Translations under genes and position numbers: made by a program
Assembly (NCBI RefSeq): GCF_026342355.1
Contig: NZ_JAPEMV010000003.1
Span: 1-64,000 of the forward strand
Direction: 5' to 3'
From: Streptomyces sp. NBC_00249
GTDB lineage: Bacteria > Actinomycetota > Actinomycetes > Streptomycetales > Streptomycetaceae
DNA: 64,000 bases
The notes under the pieces: model-generated
Database searches by the model: none
What the model was told of the DNA's origin: nothing
Seen by the model: the letters and a program-made list of their open reading frames with translations, nothing else
Shown here: positions 16,369-25,966 of the stretch, piece by piece
Layout: every line of letters begins with the position of its first letter
Position numbering within the stretch: position 1 is the stretch's first letter

Positions 16369-19140
16369 TCAGGTCCGGGCCGCGGGGAACGCGGCCGTCT
16401 CCACCGGGTCCAGGTGGGCCGCGAGCTGGGTGCGGCGTGCCACGCCGAGCTTGCGGTAGGCGTTGGTGAGGTGGGTCTCCACGGTGCGGCGGGCCAAGTG
16501 GAGTTCCGCGCCGATCTCGGCGTTCGTCCGTCCCCGGACCGCCAGTTCGGTGACGCGCCGCTCCCCGCGGGTGAGTGCTGCGCTGCCGGCCGTGGCGGGC
16601 CGGGCCCGGCGGATGCCCGCGGCCCGCAGGGCCTCTTCGGCGACCCGGACCAGGCGCCCGGTGACCTGGGCCGGCCCGGTGGCGTCCGCGGACTCCGGTG
16701 GTCCGGCCGGGCCGGGCGCCGGCAGCCGCAGCGCCAGGGAAAGGGCCTCGCACAGGTCGTCCCGGCCCTTGCGGCCGCTCCCCGCGTCGATCCGGGCGTG
16801 GCCGAGGTCGATCAGGGTCTCGATGAGTTCCACGGGCGCCGTCGCGGTCCTCAGTACGGTCACGGCCTCGCCGAGCGCCTCCAGCCCCTGGCGGCCGCCC
16901 ACGGCCGCGGCGCGGGCCCGCAGGGCCCGGCCGACCGTACGGGGCGTTCCCCAGGTCCGCGCGTGGCGCAGCTCCTCCTCCGCGAGCTCCATGGCGCGCG
17001 CGGGCCGGCCGAGCCGGACCAGGACCATGGCCGCGCCGGACCGCCAGGGGGTGGCCACGGGGCTGACGAAGTCGCGGGCGGCCTGTCCGGCGCCGCAGGA
17101 CAGGAAGTCGTCGAGAGCGGCCTGCCACTGGCCTTCGGCCGTGTGCAGGAGGGCCCGGGCGTAGCGCAGTTCGTTCCATTCCCAGGAGCTGCCGGCGCTG
17201 TCCTCGTCGAGGGTGCCCAGCAGCCGCCAGGCGTGGTCCCGGTGGCCCAGCTCGTACTGGGCGAGGGCCACCATCGACACCAGGTGCGGCATGCGCACCC
17301 CCTGCCCGGTGCACACGGCGAGCAGCGGGGTGTTCTCCGCGATCACCCGGTGGAAGTCTCCGGCCCACAGGGCCGCTTCGGCCCGCACGCTGAGCAGGCA
17401 CTGCTGTCCGACGTCCGTCAGGTCCGGGAGGGCGGGCGCCGCGGGGAGGGACTCCTGCGCCAGGGCCCTGGCCTCGTCCAGCCGGTCCGCCCATTGCAGC
17501 AGGGTGGCCGCGGATCCCAGCCAGCCGGTACGGAGCCGGGGGTCCACGGGGGCCGCCAGCCGGGGCAGTACCCGCGAGAGGACCTCGGCCGCCGACAGGG
17601 TGCCGTTCCCGGCCTCGTACTCGGTGACCAGTCCGCAGGCGAGCGGTTCGACGGTGGCGGGGGCCGTCGCCGCCAGGTCGCGCATGTGGGCGACGGCGCT
17701 GCGCCACGCGGTCGCGTCGTGGGAGGCCATGACGGCGGCGGTGGTCTGCAGCACGCGGACGAGTTCGCCGTCGTCCATGGCACTGCCCACCTGGTGCATG
17801 ATGCGGACGGCGGTGTCCGCGCGGCCCCGGGCGACGAGGGCCGCGCCGAGGGCGGGCGCGACGGCGGCGCGTCCGTGGTGACCGGCGTCGAGCTCCAGCG
17901 CCGCGCGCAGCCTGCGGATCGCGGCGTCGGCGCTGTGCGGCAACTCCAGGGCCCCGAGCCGCAGGACGAGCGAGGCCCGGCGGCCGGGCGCGAGCGGGCC
18001 GGTGAGGGCGTGGCGCAGGAGGGCGGTGGCCTCCTCGGCCCGGCCGCCGCGTACGGCCTCCTCGGCGGCGTCCTCCAAGGACTGGGTCATCCACGGCTCG
18101 TCGGGCCGCTCGATGTGGAGCAGATGGGCGGCGACGCCCGTCGCGGGAGCGCCCTGCTCGTCGAGCGAACGGGCGACGCGGCGGCGCAGCGCGTCCAGTT
18201 CGGCCGGGTCGGCTGCCGCGAGGGCGGCCTCGCGTGCCAGCGGATGGGAGAACAGCCGGCCGAGGCGGGCGGTGTCCGGGAGCGCGGCGCCACTGTCCGG
18301 GCCGAGGCCGGCGGCCTCGTGGAGCAGGGCCTCGTCCAGCGGACCGGAGCCGTCCGCGGTGACGGCGAGCGCGAGCGCCAGGCGGCGCGACCGGGCGTCG
18401 GCCCGGCCGCGTATCCAGTGGGCGATCGCGTCGCGGTAGCGGCTGCCCGCCAGATCGGACAGACGGCGCGGCAGCGGACCAATCCGCAGTCCGGAGAGCA
18501 GGGCGCGCACCAGCGCAGGACTGCCCGCGCACGCCTGGACGCACAGTTCGGCCCGGTCGGCGTCGTGTCCGAGGGCGCGCACGAGACGCGTGACGGCGGC
18601 CGGGCCGAGCGGGCGCAGCTGTACGGAGGTGCCCGTGGCCGCGGGCAGGGCGGTGGCGGCCCGCTCCTGGCACTCGGTGAGGACCAGCAGCACGGGCAGG
18701 CCGGCCAGGCGGCGGGCCAGGTAGCCGATCCAGCGGCGTGACGCCGCGTCGGCGTCGTGCAGGTCGTCGACGGCCAGCAGGACGGGCTGCCGCTCGGCGG
18801 TGGCCGCGAGGTGGGTCACCAGGAAGTGGAAGGTCCGCTGCTCCTCGGCGGCCGGCGGGTCCGCGAAGGGGATGTAGCCGGCTTCGGGGAAGAGCTGCCG
18901 TACGAGGGCGAAGGGGAAGGCCGACTCCTCCGGCGCGCAGCGCGCGTGCAGGACGCGCATGGCGCCGTCCGCGGCCTCCCGCCGCACCACCTCCTCCAGC
19001 AGGGCGGTACGGCCGGTCCCCGTCGCCGCGCCCAGCCTCAGCCAACGGCCGTTGCCGGACCGCGCGGACGCTCCGGCACTCGCGGCCGCTCCGAACGCTT
19101 CCTCACGTTCGAGAAGCACTTCCCCCACGCCCGTCCTCAT
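16369..19140 (-). CDS. LuxR-family ATPase (LAL-type) regulator with altered Walker A
   Basis: This large regulator of about 923 residues has an N-terminal AAA-type ATPase domain and a C-terminal LuxR helix-turn-helix (LTRGERRVTELAVRGRTNAEIGAELHL...VETHLTNAYRKLGV). Walker B is VLLAVDDLHDAD. In Walker A (GAATGTGRT) the invariant lysine is arginine, so nucleotide hydrolysis may be impaired. The middle is a helical repeat region with about 14% alanine. Start ATG 19140 is used; GTG 19152 is in frame. It converges on the biosynthetic operon and is the nearest candidate cluster regulator, but many such genes are unlinked to their targets. Confidence 0.85.
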   Translation of the reverse strand: MRTGVGEVLLEREEAFGAAASAGASARSGNGRWLRLGAATGTGRTALLEEVVRREAADGAMRVLHARCAPEESAFPFALVRQLFPEAGYIPFADPPAAEEQRTFHFLVTHLAATAERQPVLLAVDDLHDADAASRRWIGYLARRLAGLPVLLVLTECQERAATALPAATGTSVQLRPLGPAAVTRLVRALGHDADRAELCVQACAGSPALVRALLSGLRIGPLPRRLSDLAGSRYRDAIAHWIRGRADARSRRLALALAVTADGSGPLDEALLHEAAGLGPDSGAALPDTARLGRLFSHPLAREAALAAADPAELDALRRRVARSLDEQGAPATGVAAHLLHIERPDEPWMTQSLEDAAEEAVRGGRAEEATALLRHALTGPLAPGRRASLVLRLGALELPHSADAAIRRLRAALELDAGHHGRAAVAPALGAALVARGRADTAVRIMHQVGSAMDDGELVRVLQTTAAVMASHDATAWRSAVAHMRDLAATAPATVEPLACGLVTEYEAGNGTLSAAEVLSRVLPRLAAPVDPRLRTGWLGSAATLLQWADRLDEARALAQESLPAAPALPDLTDVGQQCLLSVRAEAALWAGDFHRVIAENTPLLAVCTGQGVRMPHLVSMVALAQYELGHRDHAWRLLGTLDEDSAGSSWEWNELRYARALLHTAEGQWQAALDDFLSCGAGQAARDFVSPVATPWRSGAAMVLVRLGRPARAMELAEEELRHARTWGTPRTVGRALRARAAAVGGRQGLEALGEAVTVLRTATAPVELIETLIDLGHARIDAGSGRKGRDDLCEALSLALRLPAPGPAGPPESADATGPAQVTGRLVRVAEEALRAAGIRRARPATAGSAALTRGERRVTELAVRGRTNAEIGAELHLARRTVETHLTNAYRKLGVARRTQLAAHLDPVETAAFPAART

Positions 19141-19275
19141 CTCGATGTGCACGGCGCGCCGTTCGACGGGGCGCGCTGGTCACGATCTTCGCAGGTCGGA
19201 GGGGTCGATCGACCCGGCCTCAGGGAGGCGGGCGGCGGCGGTCCGCGCGGTGGAGGGTCCGGCCCGGCGCACCGG

Positions 19276-19545
19276 TCAGCGCGGGCCGGGGCCGTCCGGC
19301 GGGGTGGCGCGGACGATGACGAGCGAGCACTCGTACGTCGGCTGCGTGCGCAGGTGGCCGAAGCGGGCGTCCCAGGCGCCGGAGGCCAGGTCGCGGCGCA
19401 GCGTCTCGTCGAAGAGCCCGCGGACCCCGTCGTCCACGAAGCTCCAGGACGAGCAGGCCTGGCCCGGCGGCCGCGCCGACGTTGAGCACCTTCCGGGCCC
19501 CGTCGAGGGCCGTGCTGCTCGCCTGGTCGCTGGCAGGGCTGGCCC
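19276..19545 (-). pseudogene. SAM methyltransferase remnant with internal deletion
   Basis: On the minus strand one frame encodes DGARKVLNVGA, the motif I region of a class I methyltransferase, close to the N-terminus. Immediately after, in another frame, comes SWSFVDDGVRGLFDETLRRDLASGAWDARFGHLRTQP, the characteristic C-terminus of the same family, ending at 19276. The roughly 150 residues that should lie between are gone. No start codon or ribosome-binding site is preserved. Confidence 0.6.
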
Positions 19546-19549
19546 TGCT

Positions 19550-20635
19550 CTACGCGAGCTCCCGCCGCCGGTCCCGGCCGGCCGCGCCGGGGGAGTCCTC
19601 CGCGTCCTCGCCGTCCGTCCCGTCCTCCCCGCCCGACCCGTCGGCGCCGTCCGCCGGCAGCAGCCCGGCGGTGGCGACGAGGTAGCCGAGCTGGGCCCGG
19701 CTGCGGCTGCCCAGGCTCGCCGCGATCCGGCTGACGTGGGCGGCGACGGTGCGGCGGCTGGTGCCGAGCCGGCGGGCGATGGCCTCGTCGGTGTGACCGG
19801 CCACGAGCAGCCGTACGACCGCCTGCTGGACCTCGTCGGCGATACCGGGTTCCATGCCGCGCGAGGTTCCGGGGGCGAGCGGCGAGCCCCGCTCCCAGGC
19901 CTGTTCGAAGACCTGGACGAGGAAGGCGACGAGGGAGGGCTGCCTGATCTCCAGGGCCGAGGTGCGCCTGCGATCGTGGCCCGGCAGGTAGGCGACGGCG
20001 CGGTCGACGACCACCAGCCCGTCGACGACCTCCTCCAGGGTGCGGACCTCGCCGCCCGCCCCGGTGAGCCGCTCGATCCGGCGCAGGGCGGGCGCCTGGG
20101 TGCGTACCGCGTGCGGGTACAGGGCCCGGTGCCGGACACCGGCCGGGACCTGACCGGGCCCGTCCGGGCCGAACGCGGGCCGGGCGCCTCCCGGCTGGAC
20201 GGTCATCAGCTCCTCGCGGCACCCGCGGACCGCGTGCGCGTGCGCGGAGCGGACGAGTTCGTCCCCGTCGATCACCGTCGCCCATCCGGCGTGCTCGCGT
20301 TTGGCGGCGGTGTAGATGGCGCTGACCGGGACGAAGCTGTCGGCGATGGCCCGGACCTCCAGCCGGCGCCGCTCCAACGACCGTTCGACGGGCCGGACGA
20401 GTTCGGCCTCGGCCACCTCCGGGGCGACGGGCACCAGGACGTCCGGGTCGTCGGGCGGCGGCACCAGGAGCCCCATCCGCACCAGGCAGCCGGGTGCCCC
20501 TTCCCGGGGCGCACACCCCTTCACCACGGCCGCGCGGTAGACGGTCAGCCCCTCCCCGCACACCCCGCCGACCGGTCCGGCCGGGCCCTCGCGGTCACGG
20601 CATTCGCCCGGGCACTGCCCCACCTGATCCAGCAT
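19550..20635 (-). CDS. LuxR-type helix-turn-helix regulator
   Basis: The product of about 361 residues has the layout of a common Streptomyces regulator family: an N-terminal winged-helix-like segment starting MLDQVGQ, a central ligand/PLD-like region (VRAIADSFVPVSAIYTAAKREH...), and a C-terminal LuxR helix-turn-helix (AVVRLLVAGHTDEAIARRLGTSRRTVAAHVSRIAASLG). Start ATG 20635 is chosen because family members start close to this point; the frame is open further upstream. The C-terminal tail is rich in Gly, Asp and Glu. The gene stops five bases before the methyltransferase remnant, so the two may once have been one operon. The 197 bases upstream to the next gene show no clear operator. Confidence 0.75.
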   Translation of the reverse strand: MLDQVGQCPGECRDREGPAGPVGGVCGEGLTVYRAAVVKGCAPREGAPGCLVRMGLLVPPPDDPDVLVPVAPEVAEAELVRPVERSLERRRLEVRAIADSFVPVSAIYTAAKREHAGWATVIDGDELVRSAHAHAVRGCREELMTVQPGGARPAFGPDGPGQVPAGVRHRALYPHAVRTQAPALRRIERLTGAGGEVRTLEEVVDGLVVVDRAVAYLPGHDRRRTSALEIRQPSLVAFLVQVFEQAWERGSPLAPGTSRGMEPGIADEVQQAVVRLLVAGHTDEAIARRLGTSRRTVAAHVSRIAASLGSRSRAQLGYLVATAGLLPADGADGSGGEDGTDGEDAEDSPGAAGRDRRRELA

Positions 20636-20832
20636 CTCCCCATTATGTCCGTCGCAGACTTCGAAACCATGTCCATTCCGGCCCTCAGGATCGCGACATC
20701 GCATCTGAATGGTGTTTTGACCATGGAATTCGACCCGCCGCCGAGGAGGGGGCGACGGAAGCCGGCCACCGCCCCCGTCCGGGCGCCTGAGCCGCACCCC
20801 GGCTGGGTAGGCTCCCCGCCGGGAGGCGGGCG

Positions 20833-21774
20833 ATGAGCGAAGCCGCGTACGAGGGCGCCGACCCCGGCCTGTTCGGGCCCGGGTCCGTGACCTGGCAGTG
20901 CCACGGCGACCCGGTCATGTGGATCGCCGGGGTCCGCGCCCTCTACCTCCAGGCCCTCCACCCGCGCGCCGTGCGCGGGGTGATGGAGAACTCCGACTTC
21001 CACAAGGACGCCTGGGGACGGCTGCTGCGCACCGCCGACTTCGTCGGCACCCTCACCTACGGCACCACCGGGGCCGCCGAAGCGGCCGGCGCCCGGGTCC
21101 GCGCCATCCACCGGAAGCTGTCCGCCACCGACCCCGGCACCGGCGAGCGGTTCCCCGTCGACGACCCCGAACTCCTGCTGTGGGTGCACTGCGCGCAGAT
21201 CGACAGCTTCCTGCACGTCCTGCTCCGCTCCGGAGTCCCCCTGACCCCCGCCCAGGCCGACCGCTACGTCGACGAGAACCGGGTGGGCGCCCGCCTCGTC
21301 GGCCTCGACCCGGCCGCCGTACCCGCCTCCACGCGGGAACTGGCCGACTACTTCACCGACATCCGCCCCCGGCTCGCCGCCGGGGCCGACGCCCACGCCG
21401 TCGACGAGTTCCTGCGCGGCCCGCCCGTCCATCCCCTCCTCGTGCCTGGCCGAAACCTGCTGTGGCGACCGCTCGCCGGGCTCGCCTACGCCACCCTCCC
21501 CGGCTGGGCGCACCAGCTGTACGGGCGACCCGCACCGCCCCCGCGCACCGCCACCCGGCGCCTGCGTCACACCGGCCGCGTGCTGCGCAGCATTCCCGCA
21601 GGTCTACGCTGGAAGCTGCCTCCAGGTCACATCTTGAAGGCGATGCGCCGCATGGGCCCCGGGAGCCGCCCATCGGCGTACACACTGCGTACATCAGCGG
21701 CCATACTGGACCGCCTGGGGAGGGCGCGGCACGACGACGGGGGCGGCTTTAAGACATGGCGGAGTCCAGACTGA
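20833..21774 (+). CDS. MpaB-like oxygenase (DUF2236 family)
   Basis: The 313-residue product belongs to the oxygenase MpaB/DUF2236 family, named after the fungal mycophenolate enzyme; bacterial homologues include latex-clearing protein-like heme proteins. Conserved features are ALYLQALHPRAVRGVMENSDF, the TADFVGTLTYGTT segment, and HCAQIDSFLHVLLR with histidines that may serve the active site. The C-terminus is basic. The physiological substrate is unknown. Its last 19 bases overlap the kinase gene, so the two are probably co-transcribed and coupled. Confidence 0.8.
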   Translation: MSEAAYEGADPGLFGPGSVTWQCHGDPVMWIAGVRALYLQALHPRAVRGVMENSDFHKDAWGRLLRTADFVGTLTYGTTGAAEAAGARVRAIHRKLSATDPGTGERFPVDDPELLLWVHCAQIDSFLHVLLRSGVPLTPAQADRYVDENRVGARLVGLDPAAVPASTRELADYFTDIRPRLAAGADAHAVDEFLRGPPVHPLLVPGRNLLWRPLAGLAYATLPGWAHQLYGRPAPPPRTATRRLRHTGRVLRSIPAGLRWKLPPGHILKAMRRMGPGSRPSAYTLRTSAAILDRLGRARHDDGGGFKTWRSPD

Positions 21775-23828
21775 TCCAGGGCCGGTACCGGTCACTCGAT
21801 CTGATCGGGCGCGGTGGGATGGGCGAGGTGTGGCGCGCCCGCGACGAGTCGCTCGGCCGGCAGGTCGCGGTGAAGTGCCTCAAGCCGATCGGGCCCGAAC
21901 AGGACGCCCACTTCACCCAGGTCCTGCGCGAGCGCTTCCGCCGTGAGGCACGCGTCGCCGCCTCGCTCCAGCACCGGGGCGTCACCGTCGTCCACGACTT
22001 CGGCGACGACAGCGCCGCGGGCGGCCCCCTCTACCTCGTCATGGAACTCCTCGACGGCCGCAACCTCAGCCAGCTGATGGAGGACAACGAGGCGCGCCCG
22101 CTCCCCGTCGACGTGGTCGTCGACATCGCCGAGCAGATGGCCGCGGCCCTCGGCTACACCCACGACCAGGGCGTCGTCCACCGCGACCTCAAGCCCGCCA
22201 ACATCATGCGGCTCACCGACGGCACGGTGAAGATCTGTGACTTCGGCATCGCCCGCCTCGCCCACGACATCGGCTTCACCGCCAAGCTCACCGGCGGCGC
22301 CATGGCCATGGGCACCCCGCACTACATGTCGCCGGAGCAGATCGCGGGCGGCGAGGTCGACCACCGCAGCGACCTCTACTCCCTCGGCTGCGTCCTCTAC
22401 GAGATCGCCACCGGAGCCCCGCCCTTCGACCTCGGCGACTCCTGGTCCGTACTGGTCGGCCACCGCGACACCGCCCCCGTACCGCCGCGCGTGCACCGCC
22501 CCGAGCTCCCCGGCTACTTCGACCGGATCGTCCTGGACCTGCTGGCCAAGCGCCCCGAGGAGCGGCCCGGCGACGCCCGCCACCTGCACCGCCGTCTCGT
22601 CGAGGCCCGCCTCGGCCCCGCCGGGGCGCCCCCCGTCCAGGCCCCGCTGCCCGCGTGGGCCCAGGGGATGACCGCCGGACGCAAGGCCGGCACCGACGCC
22701 CGCCCCGCCAGCGGCGAATGGGCCGTCCTCACCGGATCCTGGACGGCCGCGCGCCAGGGCCGGCACTCCGGCGAGCAGCGCATCACCCGGCCCGCCCCCG
22801 CCGAGGACCCCCGGCTCACCGCCCTCCACGGGCCCGCGCGGGGCCCCCTCGCCGACGGCGGCGAACGCCCCGACGCCCTCGACGCCGGGCACGTCCGCGC
22901 CTTCCACCTCAGCCGCGCCGGCCGGCCCGAGGAGGCCCTCGCCGTGTACGCCGCCGTCGCCCAGGGGCGGGCGCGGGTGCTCGGCCCCGACCACGCCGAC
23001 ACCCTCGCGGCCCGCCAGGAGGAGGCGTACGAACTGGGCCGCCTCGGCCGCCACGGCGAGGCCTACGAGCGGTACGAGGCCGTCCTCGCCGCCCGGCTGC
23101 GCACCACGGGCCCGCACCACCCCGACACCCTGCGCTGCCGCCACAACCTGGCCTGTTCCCTCGGCGCCCTCGGCCGGCACGCCGAAGCCCACGCCACCGC
23201 CGCCGAAGTGGCCGCCGACCGCGCCGCCGTGCTCGGTGCCGAGCACCCGGACACCCTGCAGACCCGCTACGAGGCCGCCTACGCCCTGGGCCGGCTCGGC
23301 CGCTGGCGGGAGGCGCTGTCCGGCTTCCGCCAGGTCGCCGCCGTACGGGAACGCGTACTCGGCCGCGACCACCCCGACGCCCTCGCCGCCCGCTACGAGA
23401 CCGGCATCGCCCTGGGCCGCACCGGCCGCGCCGCCCAGGCCCTGGACCTCTTCCGGTCCCTGGTCCGCGACCGCACCCGGGCCTACGGCGCGGCCGACCC
23501 GGAGACCCTGCGCGCCCGCCACGTCCTCGGCGTCAACCTGGGCCGCCTGGACCGCTGGGAGGAGGCCGTGGCCGAGTCCCGCGAGGTCGGCGCGGCCCGC
23601 GCCAAGGCGCTCGGCGCGGAACACGCGGACACCCTGGTCAGCCGCCGCGAGCTGGCCGTCGGCCTCGGCCGGCTGGGCCGCTGGGACGAGGCCCTGCCCA
23701 TCTACCGGGACCTGTCCGGCATCCGCGAGCGCTCCCTCGGCGACGAACACCCCGACACGGTGCTCGCCCACGCCGACGAGGCCCACTGTCTGGAGCGGCT
23801 CGGCCAGGTGTGCTACCAAGAGCCATGA
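21756..23828 (+). CDS. Ser/Thr protein kinase with C-terminal TPR repeats
   Basis: The 690-residue protein has an N-terminal Hanks-type kinase domain: glycine loop IGRGGMGEVWRA, catalytic lysine in QVAVKCLK, HRDLKPANIM and DFGIARL, plus MGTPHYMSPEQ in the activation segment. A polar linker (residues about 280-370) leads to seven regularly spaced repeats of about 42 residues with the LG-x-x-HPDTL-x-x-R pattern of kinesin-light-chain-like TPRs. No transmembrane segment is visible, so it is a cytosolic kinase, unlike the PASTA kinases. It overlaps both neighbours, the MpaB-like oxygenase (19 bases) and the oxidoreductase (ATGA), which suggests a shared pathway. Confidence 0.92.
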   Translation: MAESRLIQGRYRSLDLIGRGGMGEVWRARDESLGRQVAVKCLKPIGPEQDAHFTQVLRERFRREARVAASLQHRGVTVVHDFGDDSAAGGPLYLVMELLDGRNLSQLMEDNEARPLPVDVVVDIAEQMAAALGYTHDQGVVHRDLKPANIMRLTDGTVKICDFGIARLAHDIGFTAKLTGGAMAMGTPHYMSPEQIAGGEVDHRSDLYSLGCVLYEIATGAPPFDLGDSWSVLVGHRDTAPVPPRVHRPELPGYFDRIVLDLLAKRPEERPGDARHLHRRLVEARLGPAGAPPVQAPLPAWAQGMTAGRKAGTDARPASGEWAVLTGSWTAARQGRHSGEQRITRPAPAEDPRLTALHGPARGPLADGGERPDALDAGHVRAFHLSRAGRPEEALAVYAAVAQGRARVLGPDHADTLAARQEEAYELGRLGRHGEAYERYEAVLAARLRTTGPHHPDTLRCRHNLACSLGALGRHAEAHATAAEVAADRAAVLGAEHPDTLQTRYEAAYALGRLGRWREALSGFRQVAAVRERVLGRDHPDALAARYETGIALGRTGRAAQALDLFRSLVRDRTRAYGAADPETLRARHVLGVNLGRLDRWEEAVAESREVGAARAKALGAEHADTLVSRRELAVGLGRLGRWDEALPIYRDLSGIRERSLGDEHPDTVLAHADEAHCLERLGQVCYQEP

Positions 23829-25414
23829 CCGCTGCCAGGGGCTCCCGGGGTTTCACGCAGGACGTCTACGACGCCGTGATCGTGGGAGGCGGCCACAACG
23901 GCCTGGTCGCCGCCGCCTACCTGGCCCGGGCGGGGCGCACCGTACTGCTCCTGGAACGCCTCGGCCACACCGGCGGGGCCGCCGTCTCCACCCGCCCGTT
24001 CACCGGGGTCGACGCCCGGCTGTCGCGCTACTCCTACCTCGTCTCCCTGCTCCCCGCGAAGATCGTCCACGATCTGGGGCTGCGGTTCCGGGTCCGCCGG
24101 CGCACGGTCTCCTCGTACACGCCCGTCCTGCGCGACGGCCGTCCGCAAGGGCTGCTCGTCGGCGGCGGCGAGGACCGCACCAGGGAGTCCTTCGCCCGCC
24201 TGACCGGCTCCGACCGGGAGTACGAGAGCTGGCAGGCCTTCTACGGAACCACCCGCCGGGTCGCCGGGAAGGTCTTCCCCACCCTCACCGAACCGCTGCC
24301 CACCCGCGCCGCCCTGCGCGCCCGCGTCGACGACGAGGCCGCCTGGCGGATGCTCTTCGAGGAACCCCTCGGCCGGGCCGTCGAGGACCGCTTCGCCGAC
24401 GACCTCGTACGGGGCGTGGTCCTCACCGACGGGCTCATCGGCACCTTCGCCGACGCCCACGACCCCTCCCTCGCCCAGAACCGCTGCTTCCTCTACCACG
24501 TCATCGGCGGCGGGACCGGCGACTGGGACGTCCCCGTCGGCGGCATGGGCGCGCTCACCGACGCCCTGGCCGACTGCGCCCGCACGGCCGGCGCGGAGAT
24601 CGCCACCGGGCACGAGGCGCTGCGCGTCCACCCCGGTGACGGCACGCCCGCCGGACCGTCCGAGGTGACCTTCCGTACGGCGGACGGCGAGGGCTCCGTC
24701 ACCGCCCGCACCGTCCTCGTGGGCGCCTCGCCCCGGGCGCTGGCCGAACTCCTCGGCGAGGAGCCGCCCCCCGCCGCCGAAGGCGCCCAGCTCAAGGTCA
24801 ACATGCTGCTGAGCAGGCTGCCCCGGCTGCGCGACACCTCCGTCGACCCCCGCGAGGCCTTCGGCGGCACCTTCCACGTCGCCGAGGGCTACGAGCAGCT
24901 GGGGCGCGCCCACGCCGAGGCCGCCGCCGGGGAACTGCCGTCCGTACCGCCCTCGGAGATCTACTGCCATTCCCTGGCCGATCCCTCGATCCTGGGCCCC
25001 GACCTCGCCGAGCAGGGCTACCAGACGCTCACCCTCTTCGGACTGCACGCCCCGGCCCGGCTGTTCGCGCACGACAACCGGCAGAGCCGGGAGGTCCTGC
25101 TGACCGCGACCCTGGCCCAGCTGGACGCGCACCTGGCCGAGCCCCTCACCGACTGCCTCGCCTTCGACGCCGACGGCCGCCCCTGCATCGAGGCCAAGAC
25201 CCCGCTCGACCTGGAACGCGAACTGCGGCTGCCCGGCGGCCACATCTTCCACCGGGACCTGTCCTGGCCGTACGGGGAGGACGGCGGCCCCGGCCGCTGG
25301 GGCGTCGAGACCGCCCACCCGGGCGTCCTGCTGTGCGGCGCGGGCGCGGTCCGCGGCGGCGGGGTCAGCGGCATCCCGGGCCACAACGCGGCGATGGCGG
25401 CCCTGGGCCGCTGA
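23825..25414 (+). CDS. Phytoene-desaturase-like FAD oxidoreductase
   Basis: The 529-residue product has an N-terminal dinucleotide-binding motif, DAVIVGGGHNGLVAAAYLARAGRTVLLLER, the signature of the phytoene desaturase/NAD(P)-FAD amine oxidase-type family. The segment GGAAVSTRPF follows, and the C-terminus carries GVLLCGAGAVRGGGVSGIPGHNAA, the usual FAD-closing motif. Carotenoid genes are absent nearby, so a general carotenoid/retinol-dehydrogenase-like oxidoreductase of unknown substrate is the safest description. ATG 23825 overlaps the kinase stop as ATGA. Confidence 0.85.
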   Translation: MTAARGSRGFTQDVYDAVIVGGGHNGLVAAAYLARAGRTVLLLERLGHTGGAAVSTRPFTGVDARLSRYSYLVSLLPAKIVHDLGLRFRVRRRTVSSYTPVLRDGRPQGLLVGGGEDRTRESFARLTGSDREYESWQAFYGTTRRVAGKVFPTLTEPLPTRAALRARVDDEAAWRMLFEEPLGRAVEDRFADDLVRGVVLTDGLIGTFADAHDPSLAQNRCFLYHVIGGGTGDWDVPVGGMGALTDALADCARTAGAEIATGHEALRVHPGDGTPAGPSEVTFRTADGEGSVTARTVLVGASPRALAELLGEEPPPAAEGAQLKVNMLLSRLPRLRDTSVDPREAFGGTFHVAEGYEQLGRAHAEAAAGELPSVPPSEIYCHSLADPSILGPDLAEQGYQTLTLFGLHAPARLFAHDNRQSREVLLTATLAQLDAHLAEPLTDCLAFDADGRPCIEAKTPLDLERELRLPGGHIFHRDLSWPYGEDGGPGRWGVETAHPGVLLCGAGAVRGGGVSGIPGHNAAMAALGR

Positions 25415-25453
25415 CCGCCGCCGCCTCCGGTTTCGCCCCCGCCCCCGCTTCCG

Positions 25454-25894
25454 TCAGGCGGGGTCGATGACGACGACCGGGATCTCCCGGTCGGTCTTGG
25501 TCTGGTACTCGTCGTAGGCGGGCCAGTGCTTCACCATCACCGGCCAGAACGCGGCGCGTTCCGCGGAGGTGGCGGTGCGCGCGGTGCCCTGGAGGACCTC
25601 AGGGCCGACCTGCACGCGGACCCGGGGGTCGGCGCTCAGGTTCCGGTACCACAGCGGCGCGTCGTCGGCCCCGCCGTTGGAGGCGACGACGAGGTAGTGG
25701 CCGTTGTCCTCCCCGTAGATGAGCGGGGTGCGCACGGGCAGCCCGGAGACCCGGCCGACGGTGGTCAGCAGCAGGGTCTGGGTGCCGTTCCAGTACTGGC
25801 CCTCGGCGCCGTTCGAGGCGACGTACTGCTTGATGTGGTCCAGCTTCCAGCCCGGCTTCGGGTCCTTGGGGTGGTCCCAGTCGATGTCGGTCAT
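25454..25894 (-). CDS. Deazaflavin (F420)-dependent nitroreductase-family protein
   Basis: The 146-residue product matches the Ddn/deazaflavin-dependent oxidoreductase family of actinobacteria. Diagnostic parts are TLLLTTVGRVSGLPVRTPLIYGEDNGHYLVVASNGGADDAPLWYRNL and DPRVRVQVG, which form the split beta-barrel and F420 phosphate site. Members reduce nitroaromatics and quinones with F420H2. The gene converges on the FAD oxidoreductase and lies just downstream of the FAD monooxygenase on the same strand, separated by 72 bases. Confidence 0.88.
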   Translation of the reverse strand: MTDIDWDHPKDPKPGWKLDHIKQYVASNGAEGQYWNGTQTLLLTTVGRVSGLPVRTPLIYGEDNGHYLVVASNGGADDAPLWYRNLSADPRVRVQVGPEVLQGTARTATSAERAAFWPVMVKHWPAYDEYQTKTDREIPVVVIDPA

Positions 25895-25966
25895 GAGGGG
25901 TGCCTGCCTTCGTGTTGAACGGTCAACAGCTTCGACAACGAGTACCGACGCCGGTGGGCACGCTTC

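Noticed and set aside
16330..18741. An 803-codon plus-strand frame antisense to the LuxR-type regulator
   Set aside because: It has no recognisable domain and its composition is that of a complementary frame.
21792..23819. A 675-codon open frame antisense to the TPR kinase
   Set aside because: The opposite strand carries an unmistakable kinase with catalytic motifs, so this frame is a shadow.
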